A stretch of DNA of 64,000 nt from Lachnospiraceae bacterium XBD2001 (lineage in GTDB: Bacteria > Bacillota > Clostridia > Lachnospirales > Lachnospiraceae): contig FPAN01000002.1 in the NCBI GenBank assembly GCA_900116395.1, forward strand, positions 124,001 to 188,000, written 5' to 3'. Both the position numbers and the translations under genes were made by a program. The notes beneath the pieces were generated by a model, which saw nothing but the letters and a program-made list of their open reading frames with translations, ran no database searches and had not been told where the DNA came from. Within the stretch, counting starts at the first letter, position 1, and each line of letters begins with the position of its first letter. This document shows, piece by piece, positions 7,882-17,008 of this stretch.

Positions 7882-7970
7882 GTGCTCTTATCGAAATCTT
7901 TGATTTCGCCATAAGAGCCATACAGGGGCACTTAGCAAATCGAGTTCGAAGAACGAAGATGAGCTTAGTG
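7882..7970. promoter_or_regulatory. Two hairpins in the leader of the ABC genes
   Basis: GCTCTTAT (7884-7891) pairs with ATAAGAGC (7911-7918), with inner GAAATC/GATTTC. CACTTAGC (7929-7936) pairs with GCTTAGTG (7963-7970) with one mismatch. The region lies between the terminator and the ATPase gene, so it should contain the promoter and perhaps the response regulator site, but I cannot assign -35/-10 boxes with confidence. Confidence 0.45.
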
Positions 7971-8000
7971 GCATCGGAACGGACAGATAGGAGAAAAAAC

Positions 8001-8663
8001 ATGGAAATCTTACAAACAACAGATTTGGTGAAAACATATGGTGAAGGCGACACATGCGTACATGCGCTCCGTGGCGTGAACTTCACCGTAGATAAAGGAG
8101 AATTCGTGGCAATCGTAGGTACTTCCGGAAGCGGTAAGTCCACCTTATTACATATGCTAGGAGGCTTGGATAACCCAACCTCCGGAACTGTCACCATCGA
8201 CGGCAAGGAACTTGGCAACATGAAGGATGAGGAGCGCACAATCTTCCGTCGTCGCAAGATCGGATTCGTCTTCCAGTCCTTCAACTTGGTTCCGGTATTA
8301 TCCGTTTATGAGAACATCGTTCTTCCGGTAGAGTTGGACGGTGGCAAGGTGGATGCTTCTTATGTCGAAGAAATCATTCATACCCTTGGATTAGATGAGA
8401 AGGTCAATGCCTATCCCAACCAGCTCTCCGGTGGACAGCAGCAGCGCGTGGCTATCGCAAGAGCCCTAGCGGCAGCGCCGGCCATTATCTTAGCAGATGA
8501 GCCAACCGGTAACTTAGATTCCAAGACCAGCCAGGATGTGCTGGGACTTCTGAAAGTCATCGGGGAACGCTTCGGACAGACCATTGTGATGATTACTCAT
8601 AACGAAGAAATCGCCCAGATGGCAGATCGTATCATTCGCATCGAAGACGGACAGATTGCATAG
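8001..8663 (+). CDS. ABC transporter ATP-binding protein, MacB/BceA type
   Basis: 220 residues. The ATG at 8001 follows AGGAG; the long upstream reading frame runs through the terminator and is rejected. Walker [10 protein letters not shown], signature [15 protein letters not shown], Walker B IILADEP and ITHNEEIA are all canonical, with the [10 protein letters not shown]-loop typical of MacB/LolD/BceA ATPases. It pairs with the FtsX-type permease 10 nt downstream. Confidence 0.94.
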   Translation: MEILQTTDLVKTYGEGDTCVHALRGVNFTVDKGEFVAIVGTSGSGKSTLLHMLGGLDNPTSGTVTIDGKELGNMKDEERTIFRRRKIGFVFQSFNLVPVLSVYENIVLPVELDGGKVDASYVEEIIHTLGLDEKVNAYPNQLSGGQQQRVAIARALAAAPAIILADEPTGNLDSKTSQDVLGLLKVIGERFGQTIVMITHNEEIAQMADRIIRIEDGQIA

Positions 8664-8673
8664 GAGGACGGCC

Positions 8674-11283
8674 ATGAAAAGAGAAAACAACATGGGACCG
8701 AAGGTGGATAACCGTCGCGTCATCCGTAACCTGGCCAAGCGTAGCGTCTTTGCCAACCCGAAGAAGAGTGCCATCGTCATTGCATCCATTGCACTGTGTA
8801 CCTTCTTATTTACCGCGCTGTTTACTGTTGGCGGTAGTATCATTACCAAGTTTAATGAGTCCACGGCCCGTCAGTCCGGTAGTACCGCCAATGCGGCCTT
8901 TAAATATCTGAATGAAGAAGAGTATAATCGCCTGGCTTCCGATGATAAGCTAAAGGGCGTATATCAGCGCATCTATGTTGGAGATGCAACCAATGATGAG
9001 CTAAGAAAGCTTCGTACCGAGGTTTGGTACAATGATGAGATGGCTGCAGAGAAGGGCTTTAATACCCCAGAGGCAGGACATCTACCACAAGCCGAGGATG
9101 AAATCGCAGTGAGCCATTTGTTCTTGCAGGCTTTCGGCTATGACATCGATACACCGGATACCTATGAGCAGTATTTGGGAACCAAGCTGAATCTTGATAT
9201 TGGTGCCAACGGAGAGAAGGCGAATTATACCTTTACCGTCTGCGGTATCTATACCGGAGACCGTATTTCCATGGCACAGATTGCTCTGGTTTCCAAGGCA
9301 TTTCAGGAAAGCAACGCCCCAACTCCAAAGGAGTCCTACTATGATTTGGAGAGCCCCGGTGTTATCCCAGGCTATATTGATGCAGATGTGGATTACTATA
9401 TGCCCCTTGCCCTTCGCTATCAGCTGGCCAAGACCATGGAGCGAGATGACCTGCCGGAGAATGTAGAGGTAGGTATCAACTGGGCCTTTGGAGCCAATAC
9501 CATGGACTATACCACTATACTCATGGTTTTTATGATGCTGCTTACTATTTTCTTTTCCGGATACTTAATCATCAATAACGTCTATCGTATCAATGTGTAT
9601 ACGGATATTCGTACCTATGGTTTGCTTAAAACCGTAGGCTGCAGTGGTAAGCAGTTAAAACGTGTAGTGAAGTGGCAGTCCATCTACCATGCCATCCCGG
9701 GCATCCTGATTGGTATGCTTTGTGGTGCCGGTGTAGGAGCCATCCTCCTTCCGGTGGTAATGAAAAATCTGGTATTCTCCAGCACCACCGATACCCATGT
9801 GGAATTGAAGTGGTGGGTATTCTTATTATCTGCGTTGATTTCTTATCTAACCGTTCGCGTATCTGTTGGAAAAGCAACAAAGATTGCCTCCAAGGTATCG
9901 CCAATCGAAGCTCTTCGATTTACTGAGAATGCGGGTAATAAAAAGAAGGCAAAGAAGCACTCCAATACCTTTTCACCGATGCGATTCGCTCTTCGTAACG
10001 TTTTCCGTGATCCGAAGCGATGCTTTTTTATGGTGTTATCCCTAGCGCTGTCTCTTGTGATATTAAACAGTGTCTACACGCTAATTCACGGATTCGATGA
10101 GGATAAGTATGTAAGCAATTTTATCGCTAATGATTTCTCTGTGGCAGATGCCCTGACGGATAATCCGGCGGTTTTTGATCAGAGTTATGATGGCATCACA
10201 GATACCTTCTTAGAAGAATTAAAAAAGCAGGAAGGCATCCTGCAGATAGGGAATGTCTATGCAGAGGATAGCGTGCCACAATACTTGAACGATCGGGACT
10301 GGACGAGACTGAAGGAGAGATTCTTGGATAATCCAGATGTGTATACGGATTTTCGTTATGGAACTATGATTGGCGATGAATCCGGGGAAGCGGTAACGTT
10401 AGACGAAATGCATGCCACCCTTGCAAAAATCTATGGTATGGACCCATATGCAATTGATACTCTGGAAATCCATGGAGACTTTGATGCCGAGAAGTTCGCT
10501 ACAGGAAAGTATGTATTGGTATCGGAAAATGATATTTCCATGAATCCGACGGCATATTGTCAGCCGGGAGAAACCGTCACTGTTGAAAACAAGGATGGAG
10601 AAAAGCGTGATTACGAAGTAATGGCCACGGTGCTCATACCATATGCCATTCGTATCCAAAGCTTCCAGGATTTGGATGTCAGCTATATCTTGCCGCCGAA
10701 GGAGTTCTTGGACTTCTGCGGAGAACGTACCGCTATGCGTTGCTTGGTGGATGCAGACCCAGCATATGAGGATGCCATCGAGCAGTGGATGGCAAATTAC
10801 ACCACCAACGAGGAGCCGGCCTTAACCTATACGTCCCGTGGAACCTATAAGCAGGAATTTAACGAGTTCGTTCAGATCTTCCGTGTGGTTGGCGGCTTAC
10901 TGACCGTAGTATTGGCACTGATTGGAATTTTAAACCTGGTAAATATCATGGTAACCTCCATCTTGGCTCGTCGCTTAGAACTTGCCATGTTAGAGGCCGT
11001 AGGTATGACCAAGAAGTTGCAGCGTCAAAGTATCTGCTACGAAGGACTTATCTATGCGCTGATGTCTATTGTGGCTGGAGTCATTCTTAGCACCATTGCT
11101 TCCTTTACACTGGTGAAGGCCTATGGCAGCGAGATGTGGTATTTTACCCATCACTTTACCCTAACCCCAGTCCTCTGGGTTGCACCGTTGATGCTCTTAG
11201 TAACCGTTGCTATTGCGGCAACCATCTACCATAACACTATGAAAACCTCTGTGGTAGAACGTTTGCGTCTGGCAGAAGCATAA
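8674..11283 (+). CDS. Large FtsX-family ABC permease
   Basis: 869 residues; the ATG at 8674 follows AGGAGG. There are two FtsX-type membrane modules: one helix near residue 30, a large extracytoplasmic domain (about 55-270), three helices (about 285-400), then a second helix (about 455-475), a second external domain (about 485-720) and three C-terminal helices. This duplicated FtsX/MacB-like layout fits exporters or mechanotransmitters for peptides and lipoproteins. Next to a two-component system it suggests antimicrobial peptide sensing or resistance. The ligand is unknown. Confidence 0.88.
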   Translation: MKRENNMGPKVDNRRVIRNLAKRSVFANPKKSAIVIASIALCTFLFTALFTVGGSIITKFNESTARQSGSTANAAFKYLNEEEYNRLASDDKLKGVYQRIYVGDATNDELRKLRTEVWYNDEMAAEKGFNTPEAGHLPQAEDEIAVSHLFLQAFGYDIDTPDTYEQYLGTKLNLDIGANGEKANYTFTVCGIYTGDRISMAQIALVSKAFQESNAPTPKESYYDLESPGVIPGYIDADVDYYMPLALRYQLAKTMERDDLPENVEVGINWAFGANTMDYTTILMVFMMLLTIFFSGYLIINNVYRINVYTDIRTYGLLKTVGCSGKQLKRVVKWQSIYHAIPGILIGMLCGAGVGAILLPVVMKNLVFSSTTDTHVELKWWVFLLSALISYLTVRVSVGKATKIASKVSPIEALRFTENAGNKKKAKKHSNTFSPMRFALRNVFRDPKRCFFMVLSLALSLVILNSVYTLIHGFDEDKYVSNFIANDFSVADALTDNPAVFDQSYDGITDTFLEELKKQEGILQIGNVYAEDSVPQYLNDRDWTRLKERFLDNPDVYTDFRYGTMIGDESGEAVTLDEMHATLAKIYGMDPYAIDTLEIHGDFDAEKFATGKYVLVSENDISMNPTAYCQPGETVTVENKDGEKRDYEVMATVLIPYAIRIQSFQDLDVSYILPPKEFLDFCGERTAMRCLVDADPAYEDAIEQWMANYTTNEEPALTYTSRGTYKQEFNEFVQIFRVVGGLLTVVLALIGILNLVNIMVTSILARRLELAMLEAVGMTKKLQRQSICYEGLIYALMSIVAGVILSTIASFTLVKAYGSEMWYFTHHFTLTPVLWVAPLMLLVTVAIAATIYHNTMKTSVVERLRLAEA

Positions 11284-11300
11284 GAGGCGTGGTTATTCCG

Positions 11301-11363
11301 TTGACCTTAGGAAGTTAGAATATTATAATAATTGACGGAGGATAATATGAATTCTCCGTCAAT
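11301..11363 (+). promoter_or_regulatory. dha operon promoter overlapping a terminator-like hairpin
   Basis: TTGACC (11301-11306) and TATAAT (11324-11329) with a 17-bp spacer form a strong promoter for dhaL. ATTGACGGAG (11331-11340) and CTCCGTCAAT (11354-11363) form a perfect 10-bp stem followed by a T-rich run. For readthrough from the permease it acts as a terminator; transcripts from this promoter would begin inside its 5' arm and so may escape it. Confidence 0.7.
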
Positions 11364-11408
11364 TTTATTATATTCGCACAAATTTCATAACAGGAGGCAT
11401 AGGGGGAA

Positions 11409-12029
11409 ATGGCATCCAAAATCTACGATTGCATCGCTTGTATTGGCAATGCAATTATCGAAAACAAGGACTTTTTAACGGATCTGGACCGGGAAATCGG
11501 TGATGCAGACCATGGCGTCAACATGGCAAGGGGCTTCACCGAAGTCTTAGCGGCAATTCCACAGGATGAAACAGATTTAGGCGTAGTACTAAAGAAAGTA
11601 GGTATGACTTTGCTTTCTAAGGTGGGTGGCGCCAGCGGACCGCTGTACGGCACTGCATATATGAAGGCAGCAGGCGTGGTGGCCGGCAAAACGGAAGTGA
11701 CATTAGAAGACGGCAAAGCCATGTTTGAGGCTGTCATTGGCGGAATCCAGATGCGCGGCAAGGCAGTAAAAGGGGAAAAGACCATGCTGGATGCATTGAT
11801 TCCGGCACAGGAAGCATACAATGCAGCTGTGGATGGCGGAGACGATGCGGTAACGGCACTAACCAAGGCTGTGGAAGCAGCCAAGGAAGGTGTGGAATTC
11901 ACCAAGACCATTGCAGCCACCAAGGGCCGTGCAAGTTACTTAGGAGAGCGCTCCATCGGACATCAGGATCCGGGTGCAACCTCCGCTACCATTACCTTGG
12001 AGTGTATTCGCGATTTTATCGCCGGATAA
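11409..12029 (+). CDS. dhaL: Dihydroxyacetone kinase subunit DhaL (ADP-binding)
   Basis: 206 residues. The motif DREIGDADHGVNMARG near residue 25 supplies the aspartates that hold magnesium-ADP in DhaL; GGASGPLYGTA and the C-terminal GRASYLGERSIGHQDPGA are family signatures. In PTS-dependent systems DhaL keeps its nucleotide bound and is rephosphorylated by DhaM, then passes phosphate to dihydroxyacetone held by DhaK. It is first in a three-gene operon dhaL-dhaM-dhaK (the reverse of E. coli dhaK-dhaL-dhaM). EI and HPr must be encoded elsewhere. Confidence 0.94.
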   Translation: MASKIYDCIACIGNAIIENKDFLTDLDREIGDADHGVNMARGFTEVLAAIPQDETDLGVVLKKVGMTLLSKVGGASGPLYGTAYMKAAGVVAGKTEVTLEDGKAMFEAVIGGIQMRGKAVKGEKTMLDALIPAQEAYNAAVDGGDDAVTALTKAVEAAKEGVEFTKTIAATKGRASYLGERSIGHQDPGATSATITLECIRDFIAG

Positions 12030-12041
12030 GAGGAGGGGCAT

Positions 12042-12431
12042 ATGGTAGGAATTGTAATTGTATCCCATAGCAAAAAAGTGGCGGAAGGCGTGACAGAGCT
12101 GGCCTTACAGATGGCCGGTGCCAATGATCATATCATTCCCTGCGGGGGCATGGAAGACGGTAGTATCGGAACCGACGCTGTCCGCATTATGAACGCCATT
12201 ACGGAGGCGAACACCGGTGACGGCGTAGCAATCTTAGTAGACTTAGGAAGCGGCATTCTTAGTACGGAGACCGCTATCGAGCTTTTGGAAGAGCCCATAG
12301 AGGCAGTGATTGCGGATGCACCGATTTTGGAAGGTGCCATTGCTGCAGCAGCGGAAGCCGGTCAGGGCACATCGCTTTCTGATGTCATCGCAGCGGCTGA
12401 GGAAGCGAAGACCTTTTCCAAAAGAATGTAA
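12042..12431 (+). CDS. dhaM: PTS-dependent dihydroxyacetone kinase phosphotransferase subunit DhaM
   Basis: 129 residues: only the EIIA(mannose)-like domain, without the fused HPr and EI-like domains of the E. coli protein. His9 in IVIVSHSKK is the expected phosphorylation site; GTDAVRIMNAI and LVDLGSGILSTETAIELL are family motifs. It receives phosphate from HPr and passes it to DhaL-bound ADP. It lies 12 nt after dhaL, with GAGGAGGGG as ribosome binding site. Confidence 0.92.
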   Translation: MVGIVIVSHSKKVAEGVTELALQMAGANDHIIPCGGMEDGSIGTDAVRIMNAITEANTGDGVAILVDLGSGILSTETAIELLEEPIEAVIADAPILEGAIAAAAEAGQGTSLSDVIAAAEEAKTFSKRM

Positions 12432-12489
12432 AAAGGGGACCTTAGCAGGAAATCCTGCTACAAATATATGAAAAAAGGGGGAACAAAAA

Positions 12490-13485
12490 TTGAAGAAATT
12501 AATTAACAACCCGGATAACATCGTAGATGAGATGTTAAACAGTATGGTGCTTGCACATCCGGAATACGTAAAGCGCGTGGACGGATGCGACGTGCTGGTA
12601 AGAGCGGGGGGCTCTAAGGGCAAGGTGGCATTGGTATCCGGCGGTGGCTCCGGACATGAACCGGCACACGGTGGCTATGTAGGCAAGGGTATGTTGGATG
12701 CTGCAGTGGCTGGTGCCATGTTTACTTCTCCGACACCGGATCAGGTCTATGAGGCCATTAAGGCGTGCGATGGGGGAGAAGGCGTACTGCTGGTTATCAA
12801 GAATTACACCGGAGATGTAATGAACTTCGAGATGGCAGCAGAGATGGCATCCGATGAAGGTATCCGTGTGGAGCAGGTCATTGTCAATGATGACGTTGCG
12901 GTAGAGAACAGTACCTGGACTACCGGACGTCGCGGTATTGCAGGAACCATCTTCGTACATAAGTGTGCAGGTGCTGCTGCAGAGGCAGGCAAGAACTTAG
13001 ATGAGGTAAAAGCCGTTGCGGAAAAAGTAATCGCTAACGTTCGTTCCATGGGTATGGCAGTTGCTCCATGTACCGTTCCGTCCGCAGGTAAGCCAAGCTT
13101 CGAGTTGGCAGAGGATGAAGTGGAAATAGGTATGGGCATTCACGGCGAGCCGGGAACTCACAGAGAAAAGATTCGCTCTGCAGAAGATACCACCAATCAT
13201 CTTTTGGATAAGATCCTTGCAGAAGGTATCTACAACAAGGGCGACAAGGTTGCTGTGATGGTTAACGGTCTCGGCGGAACCCCATTGCAGGAGTTGTACG
13301 TATGCAACAAGGCCGTTGCAGAGCGCTTAGAGAAGGAAGGCATCACCATTGCCAAGACCTTCGTTGGTAACTTCATGACTTCCATTGATATGGAAGGTTA
13401 CTCCGTATCATTGTTGAAGTTGGATGCAGAGCTGGAAGGCTATGTAAACGCACAGGCCGATACTCCTGCTTTTAAGATGTTGTAA
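12490..13485 (+). CDS. dhaK: Dihydroxyacetone kinase subunit DhaK (substrate-binding)
   Basis: 331 residues, starting at TTG 12490 behind AAAAAGGGGG; no better ATG is in frame. The GSGHEPAHGGYVG loop and His218 in MGIHGEPG match the residue that binds dihydroxyacetone covalently as a hemiaminal in DhaK. An inverted repeat (TAGCAGGA/TCCTGCTA, about 12440-12460) lies between dhaM and dhaK. The operon feeds dihydroxyacetone or glycerol-derived carbon into glycolysis at the cost of phosphoenolpyruvate. Confidence 0.94.
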   Translation: MKKLINNPDNIVDEMLNSMVLAHPEYVKRVDGCDVLVRAGGSKGKVALVSGGGSGHEPAHGGYVGKGMLDAAVAGAMFTSPTPDQVYEAIKACDGGEGVLLVIKNYTGDVMNFEMAAEMASDEGIRVEQVIVNDDVAVENSTWTTGRRGIAGTIFVHKCAGAAAEAGKNLDEVKAVAEKVIANVRSMGMAVAPCTVPSAGKPSFELAEDEVEIGMGIHGEPGTHREKIRSAEDTTNHLLDKILAEGIYNKGDKVAVMVNGLGGTPLQELYVCNKAVAERLEKEGITIAKTFVGNFMTSIDMEGYSVSLLKLDAELEGYVNAQADTPAFKML

Positions 13486-13500
13486 TTCAAACATAATATG

Positions 13501-13534
13501 CCCCGTCGGCGATTGGTCGGCGGGGTGCTTTTTT
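13501..13534 (+). terminator. Terminator of the dha operon
   Basis: CCCCGTCG (13501-13508) pairs with CGGCGGGG-type sequence to about 13525, followed by a T-run to 13534. Confidence 0.85.
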
Positions 13535-13585
13535 GTATCCCATTGTGCTAGAATAAGGAATATAAAGTTTTGGGAGGATTGTACC

Positions 13586-14170
13586 ATGTTTGAAAAGCTA
13601 AAAAAGATTCGTCTCCATGTGAGCTTGTCTGCATTGTTAACGGTAGTACTTGGCGTGGTCATTATGTTAAACCCAACCTCTACCGTACTGTTGATTTCCA
13701 AGGCCGTGGGCACCATTATTTTAATCGTAGGAGCGGTGATGATTCTTGGCGGACTCTTTGATTCCGACGGAACCAGAATGGGTGGCATTGCAGTGGGTGC
13801 CATTATTGCTATTATCGGTGCCTGGGTTTTGATGAGCCCGGAGAAGGCGGCAGCCATTATTCCTGCAGTTGTAGGTGTGATAATGATCCTGCAGGGCATT
13901 GAGAATGCAGAGCTGGCATTTTCTGCCAAGAAGGCAAGAGGACGTCGCTGGGGCATTAGCCTTCTTGTGGCAGCTGCCAACATTGCATTTGGTGTGTTAT
14001 GTATCACCACAGGACTTGGTGTAGTCAGCATCGGTATGATGTTTGTAGGCGGCATGTTGGTTTTCAACGGTCTGTCTTCCATGGTTGTGGTACATCGTGT
14101 GAACTCTGCAGAGCGTCAGGCGATTATTGATGTGGAAGCCAGAGTAACGGATGAGGACGATTATATTTAA
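13586..14170 (+). CDS. HdeD/DUF308 family membrane protein
   Basis: 194 residues with six evenly spaced membrane helices and the GAVMILGGLF and MILQGIENAELAFSAKK segments characteristic of DUF308/HdeD proteins. In E. coli HdeD is linked to acid resistance; the role in Firmicutes is unknown. It is a single gene between two terminators, with GGAGG as ribosome binding site. Confidence 0.82.
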   Translation: MFEKLKKIRLHVSLSALLTVVLGVVIMLNPTSTVLLISKAVGTIILIVGAVMILGGLFDSDGTRMGGIAVGAIIAIIGAWVLMSPEKAAAIIPAVVGVIMILQGIENAELAFSAKKARGRRWGISLLVAAANIAFGVLCITTGLGVVSIGMMFVGGMLVFNGLSSMVVVHRVNSAERQAIIDVEARVTDEDDYI

Positions 14171-14198
14171 CAGTTCTATTAGTTAAGAAGCGGATTTG

Positions 14199-14231
14199 GC
14201 GCAGGTTGTAAACCACCTGCGCTAATTTTTT
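14199..14231 (+). terminator. Terminator of the DUF308 gene
   Basis: GCGCAGGT (14199-14206) pairs with ACCTGCGC (14215-14222), followed by a T7 stretch. Confidence 0.85.
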
Positions 14232-14252
14232 TGAAAAATTTTCAATAAACAG

Positions 14253-14289
14253 CATATAACAGTTGACAACAGTTATAAACTGTTATATG
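14253..14289 (+). promoter_or_regulatory. Promoter/operator of the second YtrA-type operon
   Basis: CATATAACAGTT (14253-14264) and AACTGTTATATG (14278-14289) form a perfect 12-bp inverted repeat with a 13-bp spacer; a third partial half-site AACAGTTAT lies between. The -35 TTGACA (14263-14268) is embedded, and a TATATG-like -10 is at about 14284. Repressor binding would occlude the promoter. Confidence 0.82.
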
Positions 14290-14332
14290 GTGTTTATAGA
14301 AAAAGTACTTTTCCAACCCAAAGGAGTAGCAG

Positions 14333-14704
14333 ATGAAGATTATTATTAATACTTCTTCCATGGTGCCAATCTATGAACAAATAGTAGAAGTCATCAAGCG
14401 TGAGATTGCATCCGGAGGATTAGAGGCAGATGCGGCACTTCCTTCTGTGCGCACCCTGTCTAAGGAACTGAAGATTAGTGCACTTACGGTGAAGAAGGCT
14501 TACGATCAGTTGGAATCCGATGGACTGGTAACAACGGTTCATGGTAAGGGAACCTTCGTGAAGGGACTGAATCCTGGCCTCATCCGTGAAGAACAATTGA
14601 AGGAATTGGAGGGCGACATGGCCCGTATGGTGGATAAGGCCAAGCGATACGGTATCTCCACCGAGGAACTGTTGGAGATTTTTCAAATGGTGACAGAGGA
14701 TTAA
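14333..14704 (+). CDS. GntR family transcriptional regulator, YtrA subfamily
   Basis: 123 residues with the same architecture as the GntR protein at 3506-3880: winged helix with SVRTLSKELKISALTVKKAY and GLVTTVHGKGTFV, then a short helical tail. The two are clear paralogues, but their putative operators differ in sequence, so they probably regulate separately. It is followed 3 nt later by an ABC ATPase and then a permease. Confidence 0.92.
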   Translation: MKIIINTSSMVPIYEQIVEVIKREIASGGLEADAALPSVRTLSKELKISALTVKKAYDQLESDGLVTTVHGKGTFVKGLNPGLIREEQLKELEGDMARMVDKAKRYGISTEELLEIFQMVTED

Positions 14705-14707
14705 GTT

Positions 14708-15568
14708 ATGTTAGAAATTCAAGGATTACAGAAACATTATCAGAACTTCGACCTACAGGTAACCATGGAGGTGCCGGATGGTACCATCATCGGATTGGTA
14801 GGTCAGAACGGCGCCGGTAAGAGTACAACCTTCAAGGCAATTTTGGGATTGATCCGTGTAGATGGCGGATCCATTCTTCAAGACGGCGTGGATATTACGA
14901 GGGAGAGTGCGAAGGAAGCACTTTTACGGAAGCAGAATATCGGCGTGGCATTGTCCGATTCCGGATTCTCCGGATATATTACGCCTATGGATGTATGCAA
15001 GATTCTTGGCGGAATGTATGAGCGGTTTGATAAGCAAAAATTTTTATCGGATTGTGAGCGCTTAGAACTTCCCATGGATAAGAAGATTAAGGAATTATCC
15101 AATGGTAACCGGGCGAAGTTAAAAGTGATTTCCGCATTGTGCCATGGTGCGAAGTTCATTATTTTAGATGAGCCGACCGCAGGATTGGACGTGGTAGCAA
15201 GAGATACGGTATTGCAGTTATTACGTGACTATATGGAAGAACAGCCGGGAAGCAGTGTTTTGATCAGTTCCCATATCTCTTCGGATTTGGAAGGTCTGTG
15301 TGATTCTCTCTATATGATTCATCAGGGACAGATTATCCTGCACGAAGATACGGACGTGCTGTTATCCGAGTATGCAGTGTTGAAGCTTTCCGAGGAAGAT
15401 TATGCTTCTGTGGATAAGGCTCATATCATTAAGAGTAAGAAGGAATCCTTCGGCTACGCATGTTTAACCAATGAGAAGCAGTATTATGCGGAGAACTATC
15501 CGGAAGTTGTCATTGAGAAAGGCAACATTGATGATTTGATTATGATTATGGCTTTGGGAGGACAATAG
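14708..15568 (+). CDS. ABC transporter ATP-binding protein
   Basis: 286 residues. Walker A GQNGAGKST, signature LSNGNRAKLKVISAL, Walker B FIILDEP and SSHISSD are present. The SNGN signature and the C-terminal extension of about 70 residues match the ATPase at 3883-4797, supporting a duplicated module. Its permease starts 1 nt after the stop. Probably a drug- or peptide-responsive exporter. Confidence 0.92.
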   Translation: MLEIQGLQKHYQNFDLQVTMEVPDGTIIGLVGQNGAGKSTTFKAILGLIRVDGGSILQDGVDITRESAKEALLRKQNIGVALSDSGFSGYITPMDVCKILGGMYERFDKQKFLSDCERLELPMDKKIKELSNGNRAKLKVISALCHGAKFIILDEPTAGLDVVARDTVLQLLRDYMEEQPGSSVLISSHISSDLEGLCDSLYMIHQGQIILHEDTDVLLSEYAVLKLSEEDYASVDKAHIIKSKKESFGYACLTNEKQYYAENYPEVVIEKGNIDDLIMIMALGGQ

Positions 15569-15569
15569 T

Positions 15570-16214
15570 ATGAAGGGATTGTTTATCAAAGATTTGATGA
15601 TTTTAAAGAGCCGGAAGCAGATATTCTTTGTGGTTGCTTTCTTGGCAGTGATGTACGCCTTACTTGGAATGCACGCATTTGCCATGCAGTTTTTGGGCCT
15701 TCTTGGTGCATCCTCTGTGATAAGCACCTTATCTTACGATTTTATGGATAACGGCGGAACGTTCCTGTTCGCACTGCCATTTACCAGACGCCAGTATGTA
15801 GCTGAGAAATACTTGATTTCCATTGGCGGTGGAGTGGTAGGATTGCTGGTTGGCCTTTTGGTTGTGGGCTTTGGTGTACTGACAGGAACTCCGATTGATA
15901 ACGGTGAACTCTTCGGCTATGTGGCTCTCGGTGTATTGATTGCAATCATCATGGTTAGCCTCATGATTCCTCTGGAAATCAAATTCGGAGCAGAGCAGAG
16001 TCGTACCGCTATGTTTGCAGTGATTGCAGGTATTTTTATCGTCGTAATTGTTGTAGCAAAGATTTTACCGGAAGCGATTGTTGCAAGAATTGTGGTATTC
16101 CTCATGCATCTTTCTCAGGCACAGCTGGTAGCGGGCCTGGTAGGCATATGCGTGGTGTTGGTGGCAATCTCTGTTTTCCTGTCCGATTTATTTTTGAAGA
16201 AAAAAGAATTCTAA
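15570..16214 (+). CDS. ABC-2 type transporter permease
   Basis: 214 residues and six membrane helices. The N-terminus MKGLFIKDLMILKSRKQ is typical of ABC-2 permeases, and LPFTRRQYVAEKYL is the conserved cytoplasmic loop seen in this exporter group (ABC2_membrane_5-like). It ends the second YtrA-type operon; only one permease is present, so a homodimer is likely. Confidence 0.85.
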   Translation: MKGLFIKDLMILKSRKQIFFVVAFLAVMYALLGMHAFAMQFLGLLGASSVISTLSYDFMDNGGTFLFALPFTRRQYVAEKYLISIGGGVVGLLVGLLVVGFGVLTGTPIDNGELFGYVALGVLIAIIMVSLMIPLEIKFGAEQSRTAMFAVIAGIFIVVIVVAKILPEAIVARIVVFLMHLSQAQLVAGLVGICVVLVAISVFLSDLFLKKKEF

Positions 16215-16331
16215 AACCTGACCTCCTTCTTTCTAAAAATTCTGAAAATAGTCAACAAAAAGCATTACCATCAGACAATACTGTGGTATAATGGGACTAG
16301 CTTCAAATAGAATAGAAGGGGGTCATTTTTT

Positions 16332-16904
16332 ATGTACGATTACATTACCATTGAGCGTCAGTACGGAAGTGGTGGACAGGCAATCGCATCCGAATTGGCC
16401 AAGAGACTGAATTATCGTTTGTATGACCGTGGGGTGGTTGTAGAGACTTGTAAGCGCATGGGCTTGACCTATGATGAAGTATCCGTAATGGACGAGCAGA
16501 CGCCGATCAAATCCTTCTTCAAGGCGCCGGGCAAAGAGCATTTGACCATTGAAGAACAGATTTATCAGACGGAGACCGAGATTATTCGGGAAGCTGCGGA
16601 ACAGCCGGGATGTATTTTTGTTGGACGTTGTGCCAGTGCAATCCTAGAGCACAAGAAGTGCCTTCGCGTGTTCATCACCGCCAGCGATGAATATCGCATG
16701 GATCGTGCACTCAAGGTAGAACACTTGGATGCCTCCAAGGCAAAAGAGATTATGAAAAAATTCGATACCCGCAGAGAGAAATTCTTTACCACGAATTCCG
16801 GAGCGAAGTGGGGCTCTTCGGAATATTTCGATTTGATTTTGAATTCCGGAACGCTGGGTGCCGAAGACTGTGTGAGAATCTTGGAAACACTGGCAAAGGG
16901 TTAG
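16332..16904 (+). CDS. Cytidylate kinase-like family protein
   Basis: 190 residues. The start ITIERQYGSGGQAIASELAKRL is the variant P-loop of the cytidylate kinase-like family common in Clostridia; YDRGVV and the FVGRCAS segment also fit. It lacks the full substrate domain of true CMP kinases, so its acceptor is uncertain. A TATAAT box at 16287-16292 lies upstream, and GAAGGGGG at 16315-16322 is the likely ribosome binding site. Confidence 0.82.
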   Translation: MYDYITIERQYGSGGQAIASELAKRLNYRLYDRGVVVETCKRMGLTYDEVSVMDEQTPIKSFFKAPGKEHLTIEEQIYQTETEIIREAAEQPGCIFVGRCASAILEHKKCLRVFITASDEYRMDRALKVEHLDASKAKEIMKKFDTRREKFFTTNSGAKWGSSEYFDLILNSGTLGAEDCVRILETLAKG

Positions 16905-16912
16905 GAAACTTA

Positions 16913-16955
16913 GAATCCGTGATCTCAAAAAAAAGAGATGACGGATTCTCTTTTT
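16913..16955 (+). terminator. Terminator after the cytidylate kinase-like gene
   Basis: GAATCCGT-G-ATCTC (16913-16926) pairs with GAGAT-G-ACGGATTC (16935-16948), one G-G mismatch, then T5. A TATAAT at 16961-16966 immediately follows and may serve rubrerythrin. Confidence 0.85.
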
Positions 16956-17008
16956 CTTGATATAATTGTACACAACTTGTATGAAAAGCAACAAAAAGGA
17001 GGAGAAAC

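Noticed and set aside
7707..8000. N-terminal extension of the ABC ATPase at 8001
   Set aside because: The longer frame would translate through a strong terminator and part of the kinase gene; AGGAG and the ATG at 8001 fit the family start.
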